The notes: generated from the letters alone by a model not told the origin. Shown: positions 51,255 through 60,447, numbered from the stretch's first letter. The stretch: DNA of 64,000 bases from Sphingobacterium wenxiniae (GCF_900116225.1 NZ_FOZZ01000003.1:248001-312000), one strand, 5' to 3'. Translations and numbers: made by a program.

Positions 51255-52229
51255 ATGAATACGATTAAAAACATTGCAGTTTTAACTTCTGGGGGAGACT
51301 CTCCGGGCATGAACGCGGGTATCCGTGCTGTCGTGCGTGCTGGTCTCTACCACAATTTAAATGTATTTGGTATACGTCATGGCTACGACGGTCTGGTTAA
51401 TGGTACAATCATCCCTATGGATGCTAAGTCCGTTGCCAACATCATCCAACGTGGGGGAACCATACTCAAAACAGCAAGAAGCGAAGAATTCAGAACATAC
51501 GAAGGTCGTAAAAAAGCCTACGACAACATAAAAAATTTAAACATCGATGCGTTGGTGGTTATCGGTGGGGATGGAACATTTACCGGCGCTTCTAAATTTA
51601 TTGAGGAGTTCGATATTCCAATCATCGGGATGCCAGGAACTATTGACAATGACCTTGCGGGAACAGACTTCACCATTGGCTACGATACAGCGATCAATAC
51701 TGTAGTGGATGCTGTGGATAAAATACGTGATACAGCAGAGTCCCACGACCGCGTTTTTGTCATCGAAGTTATGGGGCGCGACTCGGGGTTAATTGCTCTT
51801 CGTTCGGGTATTAGTACTGGAGCAGAGGCTGTATTGATTCCAGAGCTTGAGGTCAATTATGATGCGATTATGAAGCGCTTGGACAAAACCCGTAAAAATA
51901 AATCATCCCGTATTATCATTGTTGCTGAAGGCGATAAAGAAGGTGGTGAAGTGGTTGCTGAGAAGATCAAAGAAAGCTTCCCACATTATGATGTTCGTCT
52001 CTCCATACTAGGGCATATTCAACGTGGAGGTAGGCCATCTTGCATGGATCGTGTATTAGCGAGCCGATTGGGGGTTGCTGCTGTAGAAGGTTTGTTAGAA
52101 GGCCGAAAAGGAGAAATGGCAGGCTTAATTTGTGGGCAGGTACAGTTTACTCCGTTCAGCAAAGCCATCAAGCACATCAACAAGGCTGATGAAAACCTAA
52201 CCCGAATAGTAGAGATATTGTCATTATAA
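51255..52229 (+). CDS. pfkA: ATP-dependent 6-phosphofructokinase
   Basis: A 324-aa glycolytic enzyme phosphorylating fructose-6-phosphate. The ATP site is LTSGGDSPGMNAGIRAVVRA and VVIGGDGTFTGASKF. The active-site block is MPGTIDNDLAGTDFTIGYDT, with the catalytic Asp in TIDND. Also present are VIEVMGRDSGLIALRSGIST and LSILGHIQRGGRPSCMDRVL. The Gly in GGDGT supports ATP rather than pyrophosphate as donor. The start codon follows an A-rich leader (AATCTAAAAAAATG). Monocistronic, with its own terminator. Confidence 0.96.
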   Translation: MNTIKNIAVLTSGGDSPGMNAGIRAVVRAGLYHNLNVFGIRHGYDGLVNGTIIPMDAKSVANIIQRGGTILKTARSEEFRTYEGRKKAYDNIKNLNIDALVVIGGDGTFTGASKFIEEFDIPIIGMPGTIDNDLAGTDFTIGYDTAINTVVDAVDKIRDTAESHDRVFVIEVMGRDSGLIALRSGISTGAEAVLIPELEVNYDAIMKRLDKTRKNKSSRIIIVAEGDKEGGEVVAEKIKESFPHYDVRLSILGHIQRGGRPSCMDRVLASRLGVAAVEGLLEGRKGEMAGLICGQVQFTPFSKAIKHINKADENLTRIVEILSL

Positions 52230-52265
52230 AAAAATAAGGAGCTCGTTAAGAGCTCCTTATTTTTT
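52230..52265. terminator. bidirectional terminator pfkA / TlpA-like gene
   Basis: A-run, AATAAGGAGCTC, loop GTTAA, GAGCTCCTTATT, T-run. Confidence 0.92.
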
Positions 52266-53400
52266 ATAATACTTCGGCCAACTTAGCCTCTAACGCTTCA
52301 CCTCTCAGATTTGAAGCCACAATTTTACCTTCCGGATCGATCAGGTAATTTTGCGGAATACCACGGATAGCGTAAAGTTCTACTACGATAGAGTTCCAGA
52401 ACTTCAAGTCAGATACATGTGGCCATTGTTCCAGTTTATCTGCCTCAATAGCTTTTAACCAATCGTCTTTCCTTCCCGGACGGTCCAGAGAAACACCCAA
52501 TACGGTAAAGTTTTTGTCTTTAAACTTATTGTAAGCAGCAACTACAACCGGGTTTTCATGGCGACATGGCCCACACCAACTTGCCCAGAAGTCTACCAAG
52601 ACATATTTTCCTCGCAACGAAGACAGAGATAGTTCATTACCTGCCGTATCAGGCAAAGTAAAATCTGGCGCTACAGCTCCCACCGCCAATTTCCCCATTT
52701 TGGTCATTTTATCTTCCAAACTTTTGCCCAATGTACTGTTTTTTAAATCTGTAGACAGCGATGCAAAGGCCGGTTTGACAAAATCAATAACATTCTCCGG
52801 CGAAATCAACTCATCCAATATCGTCAAGGAAACATAACTATCTTTGTTATTTTCAACATACGCTTTATTTATTTCGTTCTGTTTCTCATAAATCGCAGCA
52901 GCTCGCTCTTGCAGCCCACCGATAAATTCCTCACTTTTCTTTTGTTCTTCCGAGGCTGCCATGAATTCTTCATTCAGCGCTGCAAATCCTTCACGTACAA
53001 AACTGATTTCTTTCTGATATACCGCAAAATCATCATTGATACGGTTACCACTCACCGATGCAGATTCAAGGTTTTGTCCTTCTACTTTGATAACACCTTT
53101 AGACAGGTAAACCATATTTGTTTGTGGCATTGCTCCGCCTTGTTGTAATTCCTGCATGGATTTTCCTTCTTCAGAGAGCGCTAAGAAAGCCTTAACAGGA
53201 GCCGAAACTGACCCTTGATACTTGAACTCACCATTATTTACTTTTGCTGAATCCAGTATATTTTGCCCTTTGTCATTATATTGGATGAAAATCTTTGCCT
53301 CGGGTTGGGTTTGCCCAATCTTACCCTTTAAAGTAAAATCTTCCTGAGCAAACAGTAGTACGGGAAGTGCTCCCAATACCGTTACTATTCCTTTTTTCAT
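52264..53400 (-). CDS. TlpA-like thioredoxin with DUF4369
   Basis: A 378-aa periplasmic protein. Signal peptide to about 19. A DUF4369 beta domain (about 22-115: FTLKGKIGQTQPEAKIFIQY) is followed by a helical linker of about 120 residues. The TlpA/AhpC-TSA thioredoxin fold (about 240-378) contains APDFTLPDTAGNELSLSSLR, the active-site FWASWCGPCRHENPVVVAAY, and the cis-Pro region YAIRGIPQNYLIDPEGKI. Such proteins receive electrons from DsbD, whose gene is 1.4 kb away on the opposite strand. Substrate unknown. Confidence 0.9.
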   Translation of the reverse strand: MKKGIVTVLGALPVLLFAQEDFTLKGKIGQTQPEAKIFIQYNDKGQNILDSAKVNNGEFKYQGSVSAPVKAFLALSEEGKSMQELQQGGAMPQTNMVYLSKGVIKVEGQNLESASVSGNRINDDFAVYQKEISFVREGFAALNEEFMAASEEQKKSEEFIGGLQERAAAIYEKQNEINKAYVENNKDSYVSLTILDELISPENVIDFVKPAFASLSTDLKNSTLGKSLEDKMTKMGKLAVGAVAPDFTLPDTAGNELSLSSLRGKYVLVDFWASWCGPCRHENPVVVAAYNKFKDKNFTVLGVSLDRPGRKDDWLKAIEADKLEQWPHVSDLKFWNSIVVELYAIRGIPQNYLIDPEGKIVASNLRGEALEAKLAEVL

Positions 53401-53432
53401 ATATTCTCTTGTTTCTATTATTCTTCTTTAAA

Positions 53433-53472
53433 AATCTCAATACGCAATACCCACAATACTCATACTACTTAT
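53433..53472. repeat. CTCAATACGCAATAC low-complexity repeat
   Basis: AATCTCAATACGCAATACCC followed by ACAATACTCATACTAC, between the TPM gene stop and the TlpA-like gene start. Same word family as 533-580 and 17625-17692. Confidence 0.6.
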
Positions 53473-53477
53473 CCCTG

Positions 53478-54284
53478 TTACCATCTTCCACTGGCACCGC
53501 CGCCACCGAAGCCGCCGCCGCCAAAACCTCCGAAACCGCCTCCAGAGCCACCACCAAATCCACCACCACCGAAGCCGCTACCTCCTCCACCAGAACCTCC
53601 TTTGCCCAAACTATTCAATAAAGTCCACCAAAAGATATCCGATGAGCCTTTGCCCGACATCACATTTCCACCACCGCCACCGCCATTTCGCGATATCAGC
53701 GAGATGATGACAAAGATGATTATAATGATAAAGATAATCGGAATGCCCCCTCCTTCACCTTCTTTTTTCGGATCTGCTTTATATTCACCTTTCGTATAGG
53801 CGATGATGGCATCTGTTGCCTTGTCCAGTCCGCGGTAATAGTTTTCTTGACGAAAGTAGGGCTTGATCTCATTTTGGATAATTCGATAAGCAATCACATC
53901 GGGCAGTGCACCTTCCATACCATAGCCGGTCTGAATTGTTACAGCCCTATCTTGAATAGCCGCCAGAAGTACTATCCCATTATTGTATTTCTTTCCCCCT
54001 ACTCCCCATTTTTTTGCCAGTCGAACCGTATAATCTGCGACATCATAGCCATCAGTTGTGGGTACAAGCACCACGGCAATCTGTGTAGACGTAGAGTCTT
54101 CAAAATCCAACAATTTCCGTTCCAAAGCGTTGATTTCCGCTCGGCTCAATGTGCCCGTATAGTCGCTTACCAAATGGTTCGGAGCTTCTGGCAAGTTCTG
54201 TGCATAGACCAACGTGCTTGTCAGCATAACAAGCCCTATCGTCCATATATAGATGATTCTCCTCAGTAGATTATTCATATCCAT
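53478..54284 (-). CDS. TPM-domain protein with glycine-rich tail
   Basis: A 268-aa membrane-anchored protein (YgcG/DUF477 type). Signal peptide to about 29. The TPM domain (about 35-150) includes LVSDYTGTLSRAEINALERK, TSTQIAVVLVPTTDGYDVAD and GYGMEGALPDVIAYRIIQNE. A membrane helix follows (about 182-200, GGIPIIFIIIIIFVIISLIS), then a tail of Gly-Gly-Phe/Ser repeats ending GASGRW. TPM proteins are phosphatase-like or repair-related in plants; in bacteria they accompany LemA. Third gene of a LemA-TPM-TPM operon. The tail DNA is a GCC/ACC-rich simple repeat prone to slippage. Confidence 0.88.
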   Translation of the reverse strand: MDMNNLLRRIIYIWTIGLVMLTSTLVYAQNLPEAPNHLVSDYTGTLSRAEINALERKLLDFEDSTSTQIAVVLVPTTDGYDVADYTVRLAKKWGVGGKKYNNGIVLLAAIQDRAVTIQTGYGMEGALPDVIAYRIIQNEIKPYFRQENYYRGLDKATDAIIAYTKGEYKADPKKEGEGGGIPIIFIIIIIFVIISLISRNGGGGGGNVMSGKGSSDIFWWTLLNSLGKGGSGGGGSGFGGGGFGGGSGGGFGGFGGGGFGGGGASGRW

Positions 54285-54295
54285 TCACCTTCTCA

Positions 54296-54730
54296 TTATC
54301 GGTTCCCGAAGTAGATATCGTTCGGAAGCTCATTGATGTCATCCACGCGACGCGGAAAGAATGCCTGTAGCTGTTCTCCTGCATGCGTTATCCCTGCAAT
54401 CAATCCTTCTGTAAGTTCTCCTTTCACAAAAAAGGACACCATTTGCTCTTTTGTTGCTTCCCAAAAATTCTCGGCAACTTTTTCGTTGATTCCCTTATCC
54501 CCAATAATGGAAAAAGCATGGTCATCTACAGCCAGATAAATCAAAACACCATTTCTCAACGATGTACGATCCATTTCCAGTTTTTTGAAAAATTTGATGG
54601 CAGCATCCAATGCAGAAGGTTCTTTCAACGAACGCTCCACGACCAAACGTACCTCACCTGAGGTTTTACTCTCAGCAACACTGATTGCATTTACGACCCG
54701 CTCCTGATCTTCAACCGATAAAATATCCAT
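54296..54730 (-). CDS. TPM-domain protein, soluble form
   Basis: A 144-aa protein (MDILSVEDQERVVNAISVAE) consisting of a single TPM domain: TSGEVRLVVERSLKEPSALD, RNGVLIYLAVDDHAFSIIGD, EQMVSFFVKGELTEGLIAGI. It has no signal peptide or membrane helix, unlike its downstream neighbour 11 bp away, so the two probably work on opposite sides of the membrane or in a complex. The ATG at 54730 is chosen; the longer frame to 54784 runs into the hairpin upstream. Confidence 0.85.
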   Translation of the reverse strand: MDILSVEDQERVVNAISVAESKTSGEVRLVVERSLKEPSALDAAIKFFKKLEMDRTSLRNGVLIYLAVDDHAFSIIGDKGINEKVAENFWEATKEQMVSFFVKGELTEGLIAGITHAGEQLQAFFPRRVDDINELPNDIYFGNR

Positions 54731-54764
54731 CCGTTTACTATTGTATGTTTTCCATATAAAGACT

Positions 54765-54792
54765 TTTAGCCCAAGGGAAACCATGGGCTAAA
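54765..54792. terminator. hairpin after lemA
   Basis: TTTAGCCCA and TGGGCTAAA, a 9-bp stem around AGGGAAACCA. It lies between lemA and the TPM genes and may reduce read-through. Confidence 0.55.
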
Positions 54793-54815
54793 AAACTAAT
54801 CCTTGTTATCGCGTA

Positions 54816-55394
54816 TTAAAACGATACAGTAGGTGCTTTATCTGCTCCTTCTGCAGCCTTAAACGTTCCCTTAGCCTTGAAACCAAAAATCCCTGCCATA
54901 ATATTGTTCGGGAAGCTTCTTACTGTAGTGTTATAATCCTGCACAGCTTCATTATATGCTCTACGCTCGACAGAGATACGGTTTTCTGTACCTTCAAGTT
55001 GCGCTTGAAGCTCCTGAAAGTTGGAGTTTGCTTTCAAATCCGGATAAGCCTCTACACTCACCAACAAACGACCGATAGATTGCGAAAGCGCATCTTGTGT
55101 CTGCTGATAGTTGGCAATCGCTTCTTCCGACAGATTCGATGGATCCACTGTAACGGAGGTCGCTTTTGCACGTGCTTCTACGACAGCTGTCAATGTATTT
55201 TCCTCATGTTGAGCTGCACCTTTCACGGTATTCACTAAGTTCGGGATAAGATCCGCGCGACGTTGATAAGCATTTTCTACCTGTGCCCATTTCCCTTTGA
55301 CATTTTCGTCTTTAGACACCATGGTATTGTATCCACACGAGCTGAAAGACAACGCGGTGAACAAACCAACAAAAGCAATCAATAATCTTTTCAT
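54816..55394 (-). CDS. lemA: LemA family lipoprotein
   Basis: A 192-aa protein with a lipobox-type signal peptide (LFTALSFSSCGYNT, Cys at about 20) and the LemA helical bundle: VKGKWAQVENAYQRRADLIP, NLVNTVKGAAQHEENTLTAV, SIGRLLVSVEAYPDLKANSN and RISVERRAYNEAVQDYNTTV. Function is unresolved; LemA/TPM pairs are linked to envelope stress and two-component signalling in several bacteria. It heads the lemA-TPM-TPM operon. Confidence 0.92.
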   Translation of the reverse strand: MKRLLIAFVGLFTALSFSSCGYNTMVSKDENVKGKWAQVENAYQRRADLIPNLVNTVKGAAQHEENTLTAVVEARAKATSVTVDPSNLSEEAIANYQQTQDALSQSIGRLLVSVEAYPDLKANSNFQELQAQLEGTENRISVERRAYNEAVQDYNTTVRSFPNNIMAGIFGFKAKGTFKAAEGADKAPTVSF

Positions 55395-55701
55395 GTATAC
55401 TATTTTTAATCAATTTTTTATAAAAATACTAAATTGTTCTAAGATGACAAAGAAACCACATACAGTTATCTGATGGAAGAAATCCATATATCTCGCTCTC
55501 TGCCTTATCTTGAATGATAAGCTATCTTAAAAACGGAGATTTATTTTTTATACGAACCCATTTAAATATTATTCAAATCGGAAATTCAAACCTATAAGGT
55601 TTGTTGTTCTTAATTTGGCTTGTGCTGTTAAAAAACTTCTATCCCCTCTATAACTTCATTTACCACCGTAACTTTAAAATAAAAATACCTATTTTCGGGG
55701 A
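55395..55701. other. 307-bp divergent intergenic region
   Basis: Lies between lemA and the histidine kinase gene. I see a small CAAACCT/AGGTTTG hairpin near 55587 and TATTTTCG, an imperfect -7 box, just before the kinase ATG. No gene, no long repeat. Confidence 0.5.
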
Positions 55702-56949
55702 ATGACAGTGCATAAGGACAATTTATTCCAATACAACACCAAACAGCGATGGAAAGTTTTCCTCTTGCTCTTTGCGGCTCTTATAGCCGCTGCTTCGTTA
55801 TTGTATACCAACTATCTGGTCAAGAATTTATCCCTGTCTGAACGTACTAAAGCAGAGGTATGGGCTATGAGCACGCGTAGTATTCTTTCCATGCCGGATG
55901 TGGACGATCAGTTTATCAGTTTTGTATATGCAGTGCGTGATAGTCTGTCTATTCCTGCCATCATCACCGATGCACAGGGGAATATTATCTTTTGGCGCGG
56001 GTTGGACAGCACCAAAACCAACATCAAGGAACATGGTGGCGACTCCACACAACAGGCTTTGCAGTACGATCCTACTTATTTTGAGAAACAACTGGCTGAA
56101 ATGAAGCGGAGTCACCCGCCTATTGACCTCCTGTTGGATAATAACGAGACTTGGTCTGTCTATTATAAGGATTCTGATGCACTACGCCAATTGCGTGTGT
56201 TTCCTTACATACAACTGTCCCTGATAGCTGTTTTTCTTGCCATAGCTTATTCTGTTTTCAACTCTATCCGAAAATCGGAACAGAACTTGGTGTGGGTGGG
56301 GATGGCCAAGGAAGCAGCTCACCAGTTGGGTACGCCAATTTCTTCCCTGATGGGTTGGTTGGAATTGGTTCGTATGAAATTTGATGCAGAGGACGATAAT
56401 ATCCTAAACGAGATGGAACGGGATGTAAAGCGATTGGAAATTGTTGCGGATCGCTTTTCCAAAATAGGCTCTACGCCGACATTGACCAATCACATCGTCT
56501 ATAATGTTATTTTAGATTTTGTGAATTATTTTAAAGTCCGGACAAGTGATAAAATCACATTTGAGCTACAGGGAGACCGTACGATAGAAGCCAAGCTGAA
56601 TATCCCCTTATTTGATTGGATTATCGAAAATTTATTAAAAAATGCGGTCAATGCAATAGAATCTGAAGGAAAAATTTCTATCAACATCATCGATAACATT
56701 GCAAAAGAAGAAATTTTTATAGACATTAGCGATACGGGAAAGGGAATACCCAAATCAAATTTTGATTCTGTATTCCAGCCCGGATTCACCACGCGCAAAC
56801 GTGGATGGGGCTTAGGACTTAGTTTGACCAAGCGCATGGTAAATTATCACCAAGGACAGATCTTCATCAAAGAATCGGAGATAGGAAAAGGAACAACATT
56901 TAGAATAATACTTAAAAGCAATCTACGTTATGAACCCACTCAAGTCTGA
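55702..56949 (+). CDS. membrane sensor histidine kinase
   Basis: A 415-aa kinase. TM1 is at about 17-37 (WKVFLLLFAALIAAASLLYT). A periplasmic sensor of about 130 residues with a PAS-like strand (IPAIITDAQGNIIFWRGL) precedes TM2 at about 168-188. The H-box is divergent, KEAAHQLGTPISSLMGWLEL, with His followed by QLGTP instead of ExxTP. ATPase motifs are intact: NLLKNAVNAIESEG, ISDTGKGIP, FTTRKRGWGLGLSLTKRM. No response regulator is adjacent. It overlaps the DinB gene by 20 bp. Confidence 0.9.
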   Translation: MTVHKDNLFQYNTKQRWKVFLLLFAALIAAASLLYTNYLVKNLSLSERTKAEVWAMSTRSILSMPDVDDQFISFVYAVRDSLSIPAIITDAQGNIIFWRGLDSTKTNIKEHGGDSTQQALQYDPTYFEKQLAEMKRSHPPIDLLLDNNETWSVYYKDSDALRQLRVFPYIQLSLIAVFLAIAYSVFNSIRKSEQNLVWVGMAKEAAHQLGTPISSLMGWLELVRMKFDAEDDNILNEMERDVKRLEIVADRFSKIGSTPTLTNHIVYNVILDFVNYFKVRTSDKITFELQGDRTIEAKLNIPLFDWIIENLLKNAVNAIESEGKISINIIDNIAKEEIFIDISDTGKGIPKSNFDSVFQPGFTTRKRGWGLGLSLTKRMVNYHQGQIFIKESEIGKGTTFRIILKSNLRYEPTQV

Positions 56950-57466
56950 CGAATATCCAGCAGTTTACGCCGACTATATCGATCATGTAGTAGGCGATGT
57001 AATGGAAGACCTGCAAGAGCAGCTACAAATCTTCCCGGAATTTATACGTTCTATTTCTGAAGATATGGGTTCTTATGCCTATGCTCCGGGAAAATGGACA
57101 ATCAAGGAGGTTTTGTGCCATATATTGGATACCGAACGGGTTATGGCCTATCGTGCATTGCGGTTTTCGCGCAATGACATGACCGAGCTTGCTCCTTTCG
57201 AGCAGGATCCATACGTACAGAATGCACGCCATAATGAACGCTCTTTGGAAAGTATTGCCGACGAATTTACTTATTTGCGTCGAGGCAACTTAGCGTTGTT
57301 CGAAACTTGGAACGAAGCGGAGTTGGCCCGAAAAGGCATGGCTGCAGGACGTTTAGTCACTGTCCGCGCTTTTTTATATGTCATTGCCGGACACTTAACA
57401 CATCACCGCATTATTCTGAAAGAACGCTATTTAAACAACGAAAATGTCGAACAATATCTGGTTTAA
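56930..57466 (+). CDS. DinB-fold protein
   Basis: A 178-aa cytoplasmic protein of the DinB/YfiT four-helix metalloprotein superfamily. The metal-binding His triad is visible: WTIKEVLCHILDTERVMAY (first His) and VIAGHLTHHRIILKERYL (GHLTHH, second and third). Activities in the superfamily range from thiol transferases to unknown; no substrate can be named. It overlaps the histidine kinase by 20 bp and the thioesterase by 23 bp, which indicates a tightly coupled operon. Confidence 0.87.
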   Translation: MNPLKSDEYPAVYADYIDHVVGDVMEDLQEQLQIFPEFIRSISEDMGSYAYAPGKWTIKEVLCHILDTERVMAYRALRFSRNDMTELAPFEQDPYVQNARHNERSLESIADEFTYLRRGNLALFETWNEAELARKGMAAGRLVTVRAFLYVIAGHLTHHRIILKERYLNNENVEQYLV

Positions 57467-57881
57467 GAATTATCCACTCGAAGAAATCAATGTTATCTTC
57501 GGGAAGTTTATGACAGGCTACTTGGATATCAAAGCTACAGCCGTAGAAGACAATATGCTCATCGCTACGATGCCAATAACGGATCGGGTCAAGCAGCCAT
57601 TTGGCATCTTGCATGGCGGAGCTTCAGTCGTTCTGGCTGAATCGGTTGGCAGCGTTGCGTCCAACCTTATCATTGATCCGGCTCTTTTTGTAGGCGTAGG
57701 TATGGAAGTGAACGCCAACCATCTCAAATCAGTGGCAGAAGGCACCTTATTTGCCTACTGTTCCGCTCTTCATATTGGCAAAACCAGCCATGTATGGGAT
57801 ATCAAGATCAGAAATGAAAAGGAAGAACTGATCTGTGTTTCTCGACTAACTGTGGCTATCCGCGAGAAAAAAAGCCGGTAA
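57444..57881 (+). CDS. hotdog-fold acyl-CoA thioesterase (MenI/YdiI-like)
   Basis: A 145-aa hotdog thioesterase. KQPFGILHGGASVVLAESVG closely follows E. coli YdiI/MenI, including HGG and the catalytic Glu in LAESVG. VGVGMEVNANHLKSVAEGTL is the following strand-loop. This suggests 1,4-dihydroxy-2-naphthoyl-CoA hydrolase in menaquinone synthesis, the only respiratory quinone in most Bacteroidota. No men genes are adjacent, so a general acyl-CoA thioesterase remains possible. It overlaps the DinB gene by 23 bp. Confidence 0.85.
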   Translation: MSNNIWFKNYPLEEINVIFGKFMTGYLDIKATAVEDNMLIATMPITDRVKQPFGILHGGASVVLAESVGSVASNLIIDPALFVGVGMEVNANHLKSVAEGTLFAYCSALHIGKTSHVWDIKIRNEKEELICVSRLTVAIREKKSR

Positions 57882-57964
57882 AAAAGAACTTTTTACTTGT
57901 TATTTTGTCTTAACAGTAATGACATTCCATTTTAATCGGATGTTGTAATACGGTTTAGGTTATA

Positions 57965-57994
57965 GATAGGCTCCGTTTCCCAACGGAGCCTATC
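57965..57994 (+). terminator. hairpin downstream of the thioesterase gene
   Basis: GATAGGCTCCGTT and AACGGAGCCTATC, a 13-bp stem with loop TCCC. No T-run directly follows. The remaining sequence to the MFS gene shows no other feature. Confidence 0.7.
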
Positions 57995-58172
57995 TACTTT
58001 AAAGTTTTTCCTGATTGTCCCTAATCAAAACCAACAGGACTTACCTTTCACAATATATGCAACCGATTGCCTGATATTTTTCGTTTCCTATTATCAATAT
58101 AATTTATTAGTCTTGTAATACGGAAGGTTTCCAAAACAGACAACCAACCAAATTAAAATAAACTTTTTATCA

Positions 58173-59459
58173 ATGAATAGTATCGACACACCAAAAAAAA
58201 CAGCTTTTATGCCAATGGCAATCTGTTGTGCTTTTTTCTTTATTCTTGGGTTCATAACCTGGGCAAATGGGTCATTAATACCCTTTTCCAAACAAGCATT
58301 CAATCTTGAAACAGATTTACAAGCATTCTTGGTAACGACAGCTTCGTATATCGCTTACTTTTTTATGGCTATTCCAAGTTCTTGGATTCTGAAAAAAATT
58401 GGATTTCACAATGGTTTAGTAACCAGTATCGTCATGTTGGCCTTAGGCTCTCTCTTGTTTATTCCAGCAGCAGACAATAGCAGCTACTTATTGTTCTTAG
58501 CCGCTATTTTCGTTCAAGGATCTGGTATGGCACTGTTACAAACAGCTGTGAATCCTTATTTGAGTATCATTGGACCAATAGATAGCGCTGCACAAAGGAT
58601 TTCTATAGCTGGTGTCTTCAACAAAACAGCTGGAATCATAGCTCCGATTGTATTAGGATCCTTACTTCTTAAAGGAGCTAACGATTCACAAGCTAAATTA
58701 GAAGCGGCAACTTCAGAGGTTGAAAAAACAGCTATTCTTGATCAATTACTACAACAATTACACACGCCTTACATCGCATTAGCTATATTTTTGTTCATTT
58801 TTGCTATCCTTCTTAAGTTTATTGTAAAACTTCCTGAGGTAAATGCTGAAGACGATGAAGTAACAAGTGCAGAAAAATCTAAAAAATCTGTGTTTGAGTA
58901 TCCTCATTTATTCTTGGGCGCTTTCGCTATCTTTTGTTGTGTAGGTGTTGAAGTAATGGCTGGCGATATTATCGGAACTTATGCCCGAGAGTTGGGTTCT
59001 GTACCACAAGTATTTACAGACAATGCTACAGCTTTCACATTAGGGTTTATGTTGGTGGGTTACCTAATTGGTATTGTTACCATTCCTAGATTTGTATCAC
59101 AGCAAACAGCATTACGCATCTGTACATCAGTCGGTATCATTTTTACCATCTTGTCAGTCGTCACGACAGGTTTAACGTCTTTTTGGTTCGTGGCATTACT
59201 TGGCTTAGCAAACTCACTGATGTGGCCAGCGATTTTCCCACTTGGCATCAAAGGTTTGGGTAATTTCACAAAAATCGGATCTGCTATTATGATTATGGGT
59301 ATAGCTGGTGGTGCTATCTTACCTCCTCTGTACGGCTACATCAAAGACCACTTAGAGGTTAACTTTCAGACAGCATTCTTGGTTACAATGGTACCCGCTT
59401 ACCTATACATTGTATACTTCGCAACCTGGGGTCACAAGATCGGACAGAAAAAAGCTTAA
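58173..59459 (+). CDS. sugar MFS permease (FucP/GluP type)
   Basis: A 428-aa twelve-helix symporter of the FHS family (L-fucose, glucose/galactose). Typical blocks are FFFILGFITWANGSLIPFSK in TM1, AYFFMAIPSSWILKKIGFHN, GSGMALLQTAVNPYLSIIGP, RISIAGVFNKTAGIIAPIVL, and in the C-terminal half FCCVGVEVMAGDIIGTYARE and LMWPAIFPLGIKGLG. The cytoplasmic loop between TM6 and TM7 is acidic. Which hexose it carries cannot be decided; fucose would complement the GDP-fucose synthase gene but they are unlinked. Monocistronic. Confidence 0.9.
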   Translation: MNSIDTPKKTAFMPMAICCAFFFILGFITWANGSLIPFSKQAFNLETDLQAFLVTTASYIAYFFMAIPSSWILKKIGFHNGLVTSIVMLALGSLLFIPAADNSSYLLFLAAIFVQGSGMALLQTAVNPYLSIIGPIDSAAQRISIAGVFNKTAGIIAPIVLGSLLLKGANDSQAKLEAATSEVEKTAILDQLLQQLHTPYIALAIFLFIFAILLKFIVKLPEVNAEDDEVTSAEKSKKSVFEYPHLFLGAFAIFCCVGVEVMAGDIIGTYARELGSVPQVFTDNATAFTLGFMLVGYLIGIVTIPRFVSQQTALRICTSVGIIFTILSVVTTGLTSFWFVALLGLANSLMWPAIFPLGIKGLGNFTKIGSAIMIMGIAGGAILPPLYGYIKDHLEVNFQTAFLVTMVPAYLYIVYFATWGHKIGQKKA

Positions 59460-59469
59460 CATATTTACA

Positions 59470-59491
59470 GGGCATCGCTTTCGTGATGCCC
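59470..59491 (+). terminator. MFS gene terminator
   Basis: GGGCATC/GATGCCC with inner CG closure, followed by TTTCTCTTT. Confidence 0.75.
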
Positions 59492-59545
59492 TTTCTCTTT
59501 ACAAAATTCTTGTTATCTTTAGGCTGATTAAAAAAAACAGACTAT

Positions 59546-60391
59546 ATGAAAAAAGCTTTTTTATCTCTATTCGCTGCCGGAGCAATCTTTTTGTCCCTAC
59601 AAGAGGCACAAGCGCAAGCAAAACTTCCACCTGCCAGTAGCACGACCAAAATCGAGCAAGGTGTAGGTATCCGTAACATATCACTTGTTTATCAACGCCC
59701 TAATGCAAATAATCGTGTTGTTTTCGGTGGCTTAGTCCCTTATAATGAGGTATGGCGCACAGGAGCCAACAATATTCCTGCGATTACTTTTGAAGAAGAG
59801 GTAACTATCGCTGGAAATAAAGTTCCTGCAGGCACCTATGGTATTTTTAGTATCCCTACGCAAAACGGCGATTGGACCATTATCCTTAGCAAAAATGTAC
59901 AGCAGTGGGGTGCTTATCAATACAAACAAGAGGAAGATTTCTTGCGTTTTTCTGCGAAACAGCAGAAACTAAACGATAAAGTTGAAACCTTTACCATGGC
60001 TTTTGAAAATGTCAATCCAAAAGGAGCAGATTTAACGCTAACATGGGAAAACACAAAAGTCTCTTTCCCCATCGCTGTCGATCAATCTAAAGAAATCATT
60101 GCTAGCATCGAAGAAGCCATGAAAGGTGAGAAAAAACCTTACTTCCAGGCTGCACAGTATTACTTCAACAACGACTTAGATATCAATAAGGCAGTAGAAT
60201 GGGCAAACGAAGCCGACAAAGGCAATACGCAAGCACCACATATCAAATATTGGAGAGCACGCATCCAATTGAAAGCTGGCGACAAAGCTGGAGCAATCAA
60301 AACCGCAACCGAAGGAGTTGCTATAGCAAAAGCAGCTAATAACGACGAATATGTGAAGTTAAATACGCAAGTGCTTAACGAATCTAAATAG
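59546..60391 (+). CDS. DUF2911 domain protein
   Basis: A 281-aa periplasmic protein. Signal peptide to about 25 (LQEAQAQ). The DUF2911 beta domain (about 26-170) contains GIRNISLVYQRPNANNRVVF, YNEVWRTGANNIPAITFEEE, VPAGTYGIFSIPTQNGDWTI and FTMAFENVNPKGADLTLTWE. The C-terminal helical TPR-like segment (about 185-280) includes AAQYYFNNDLDINKAVEWAN and KIKYWRARIQLK-like repeats. The family is common in Bacteroidota and uncharacterised. It shares a 20-bp-stem terminator with rlmN. Confidence 0.88.
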   Translation: MKKAFLSLFAAGAIFLSLQEAQAQAKLPPASSTTKIEQGVGIRNISLVYQRPNANNRVVFGGLVPYNEVWRTGANNIPAITFEEEVTIAGNKVPAGTYGIFSIPTQNGDWTIILSKNVQQWGAYQYKQEEDFLRFSAKQQKLNDKVETFTMAFENVNPKGADLTLTWENTKVSFPIAVDQSKEIIASIEEAMKGEKKPYFQAAQYYFNNDLDINKAVEWANEADKGNTQAPHIKYWRARIQLKAGDKAGAIKTATEGVAIAKAANNDEYVKLNTQVLNESK

Positions 60392-60447
60392 TTTTTGTAA
60401 CGAAGTTGTTTAAAAATGGTTATGCATTTTTAAACAACTTCGTTTTT
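60392..60447. terminator. bidirectional terminator DUF2911 / rlmN
   Basis: AACGAAGTTGTTTAAAAATG and its exact complement around the loop GTTATG, followed by T-runs in both directions. One arm encodes the last residues and stop of RlmN. Confidence 0.93.

Noticed and set aside
53478..53700. Gly-rich tail as a collagen-like or silk-like structural protein
   Set aside because: The tail is attached to a TPM domain and membrane helix; Gly-rich tails are typical of this TPM subfamily.
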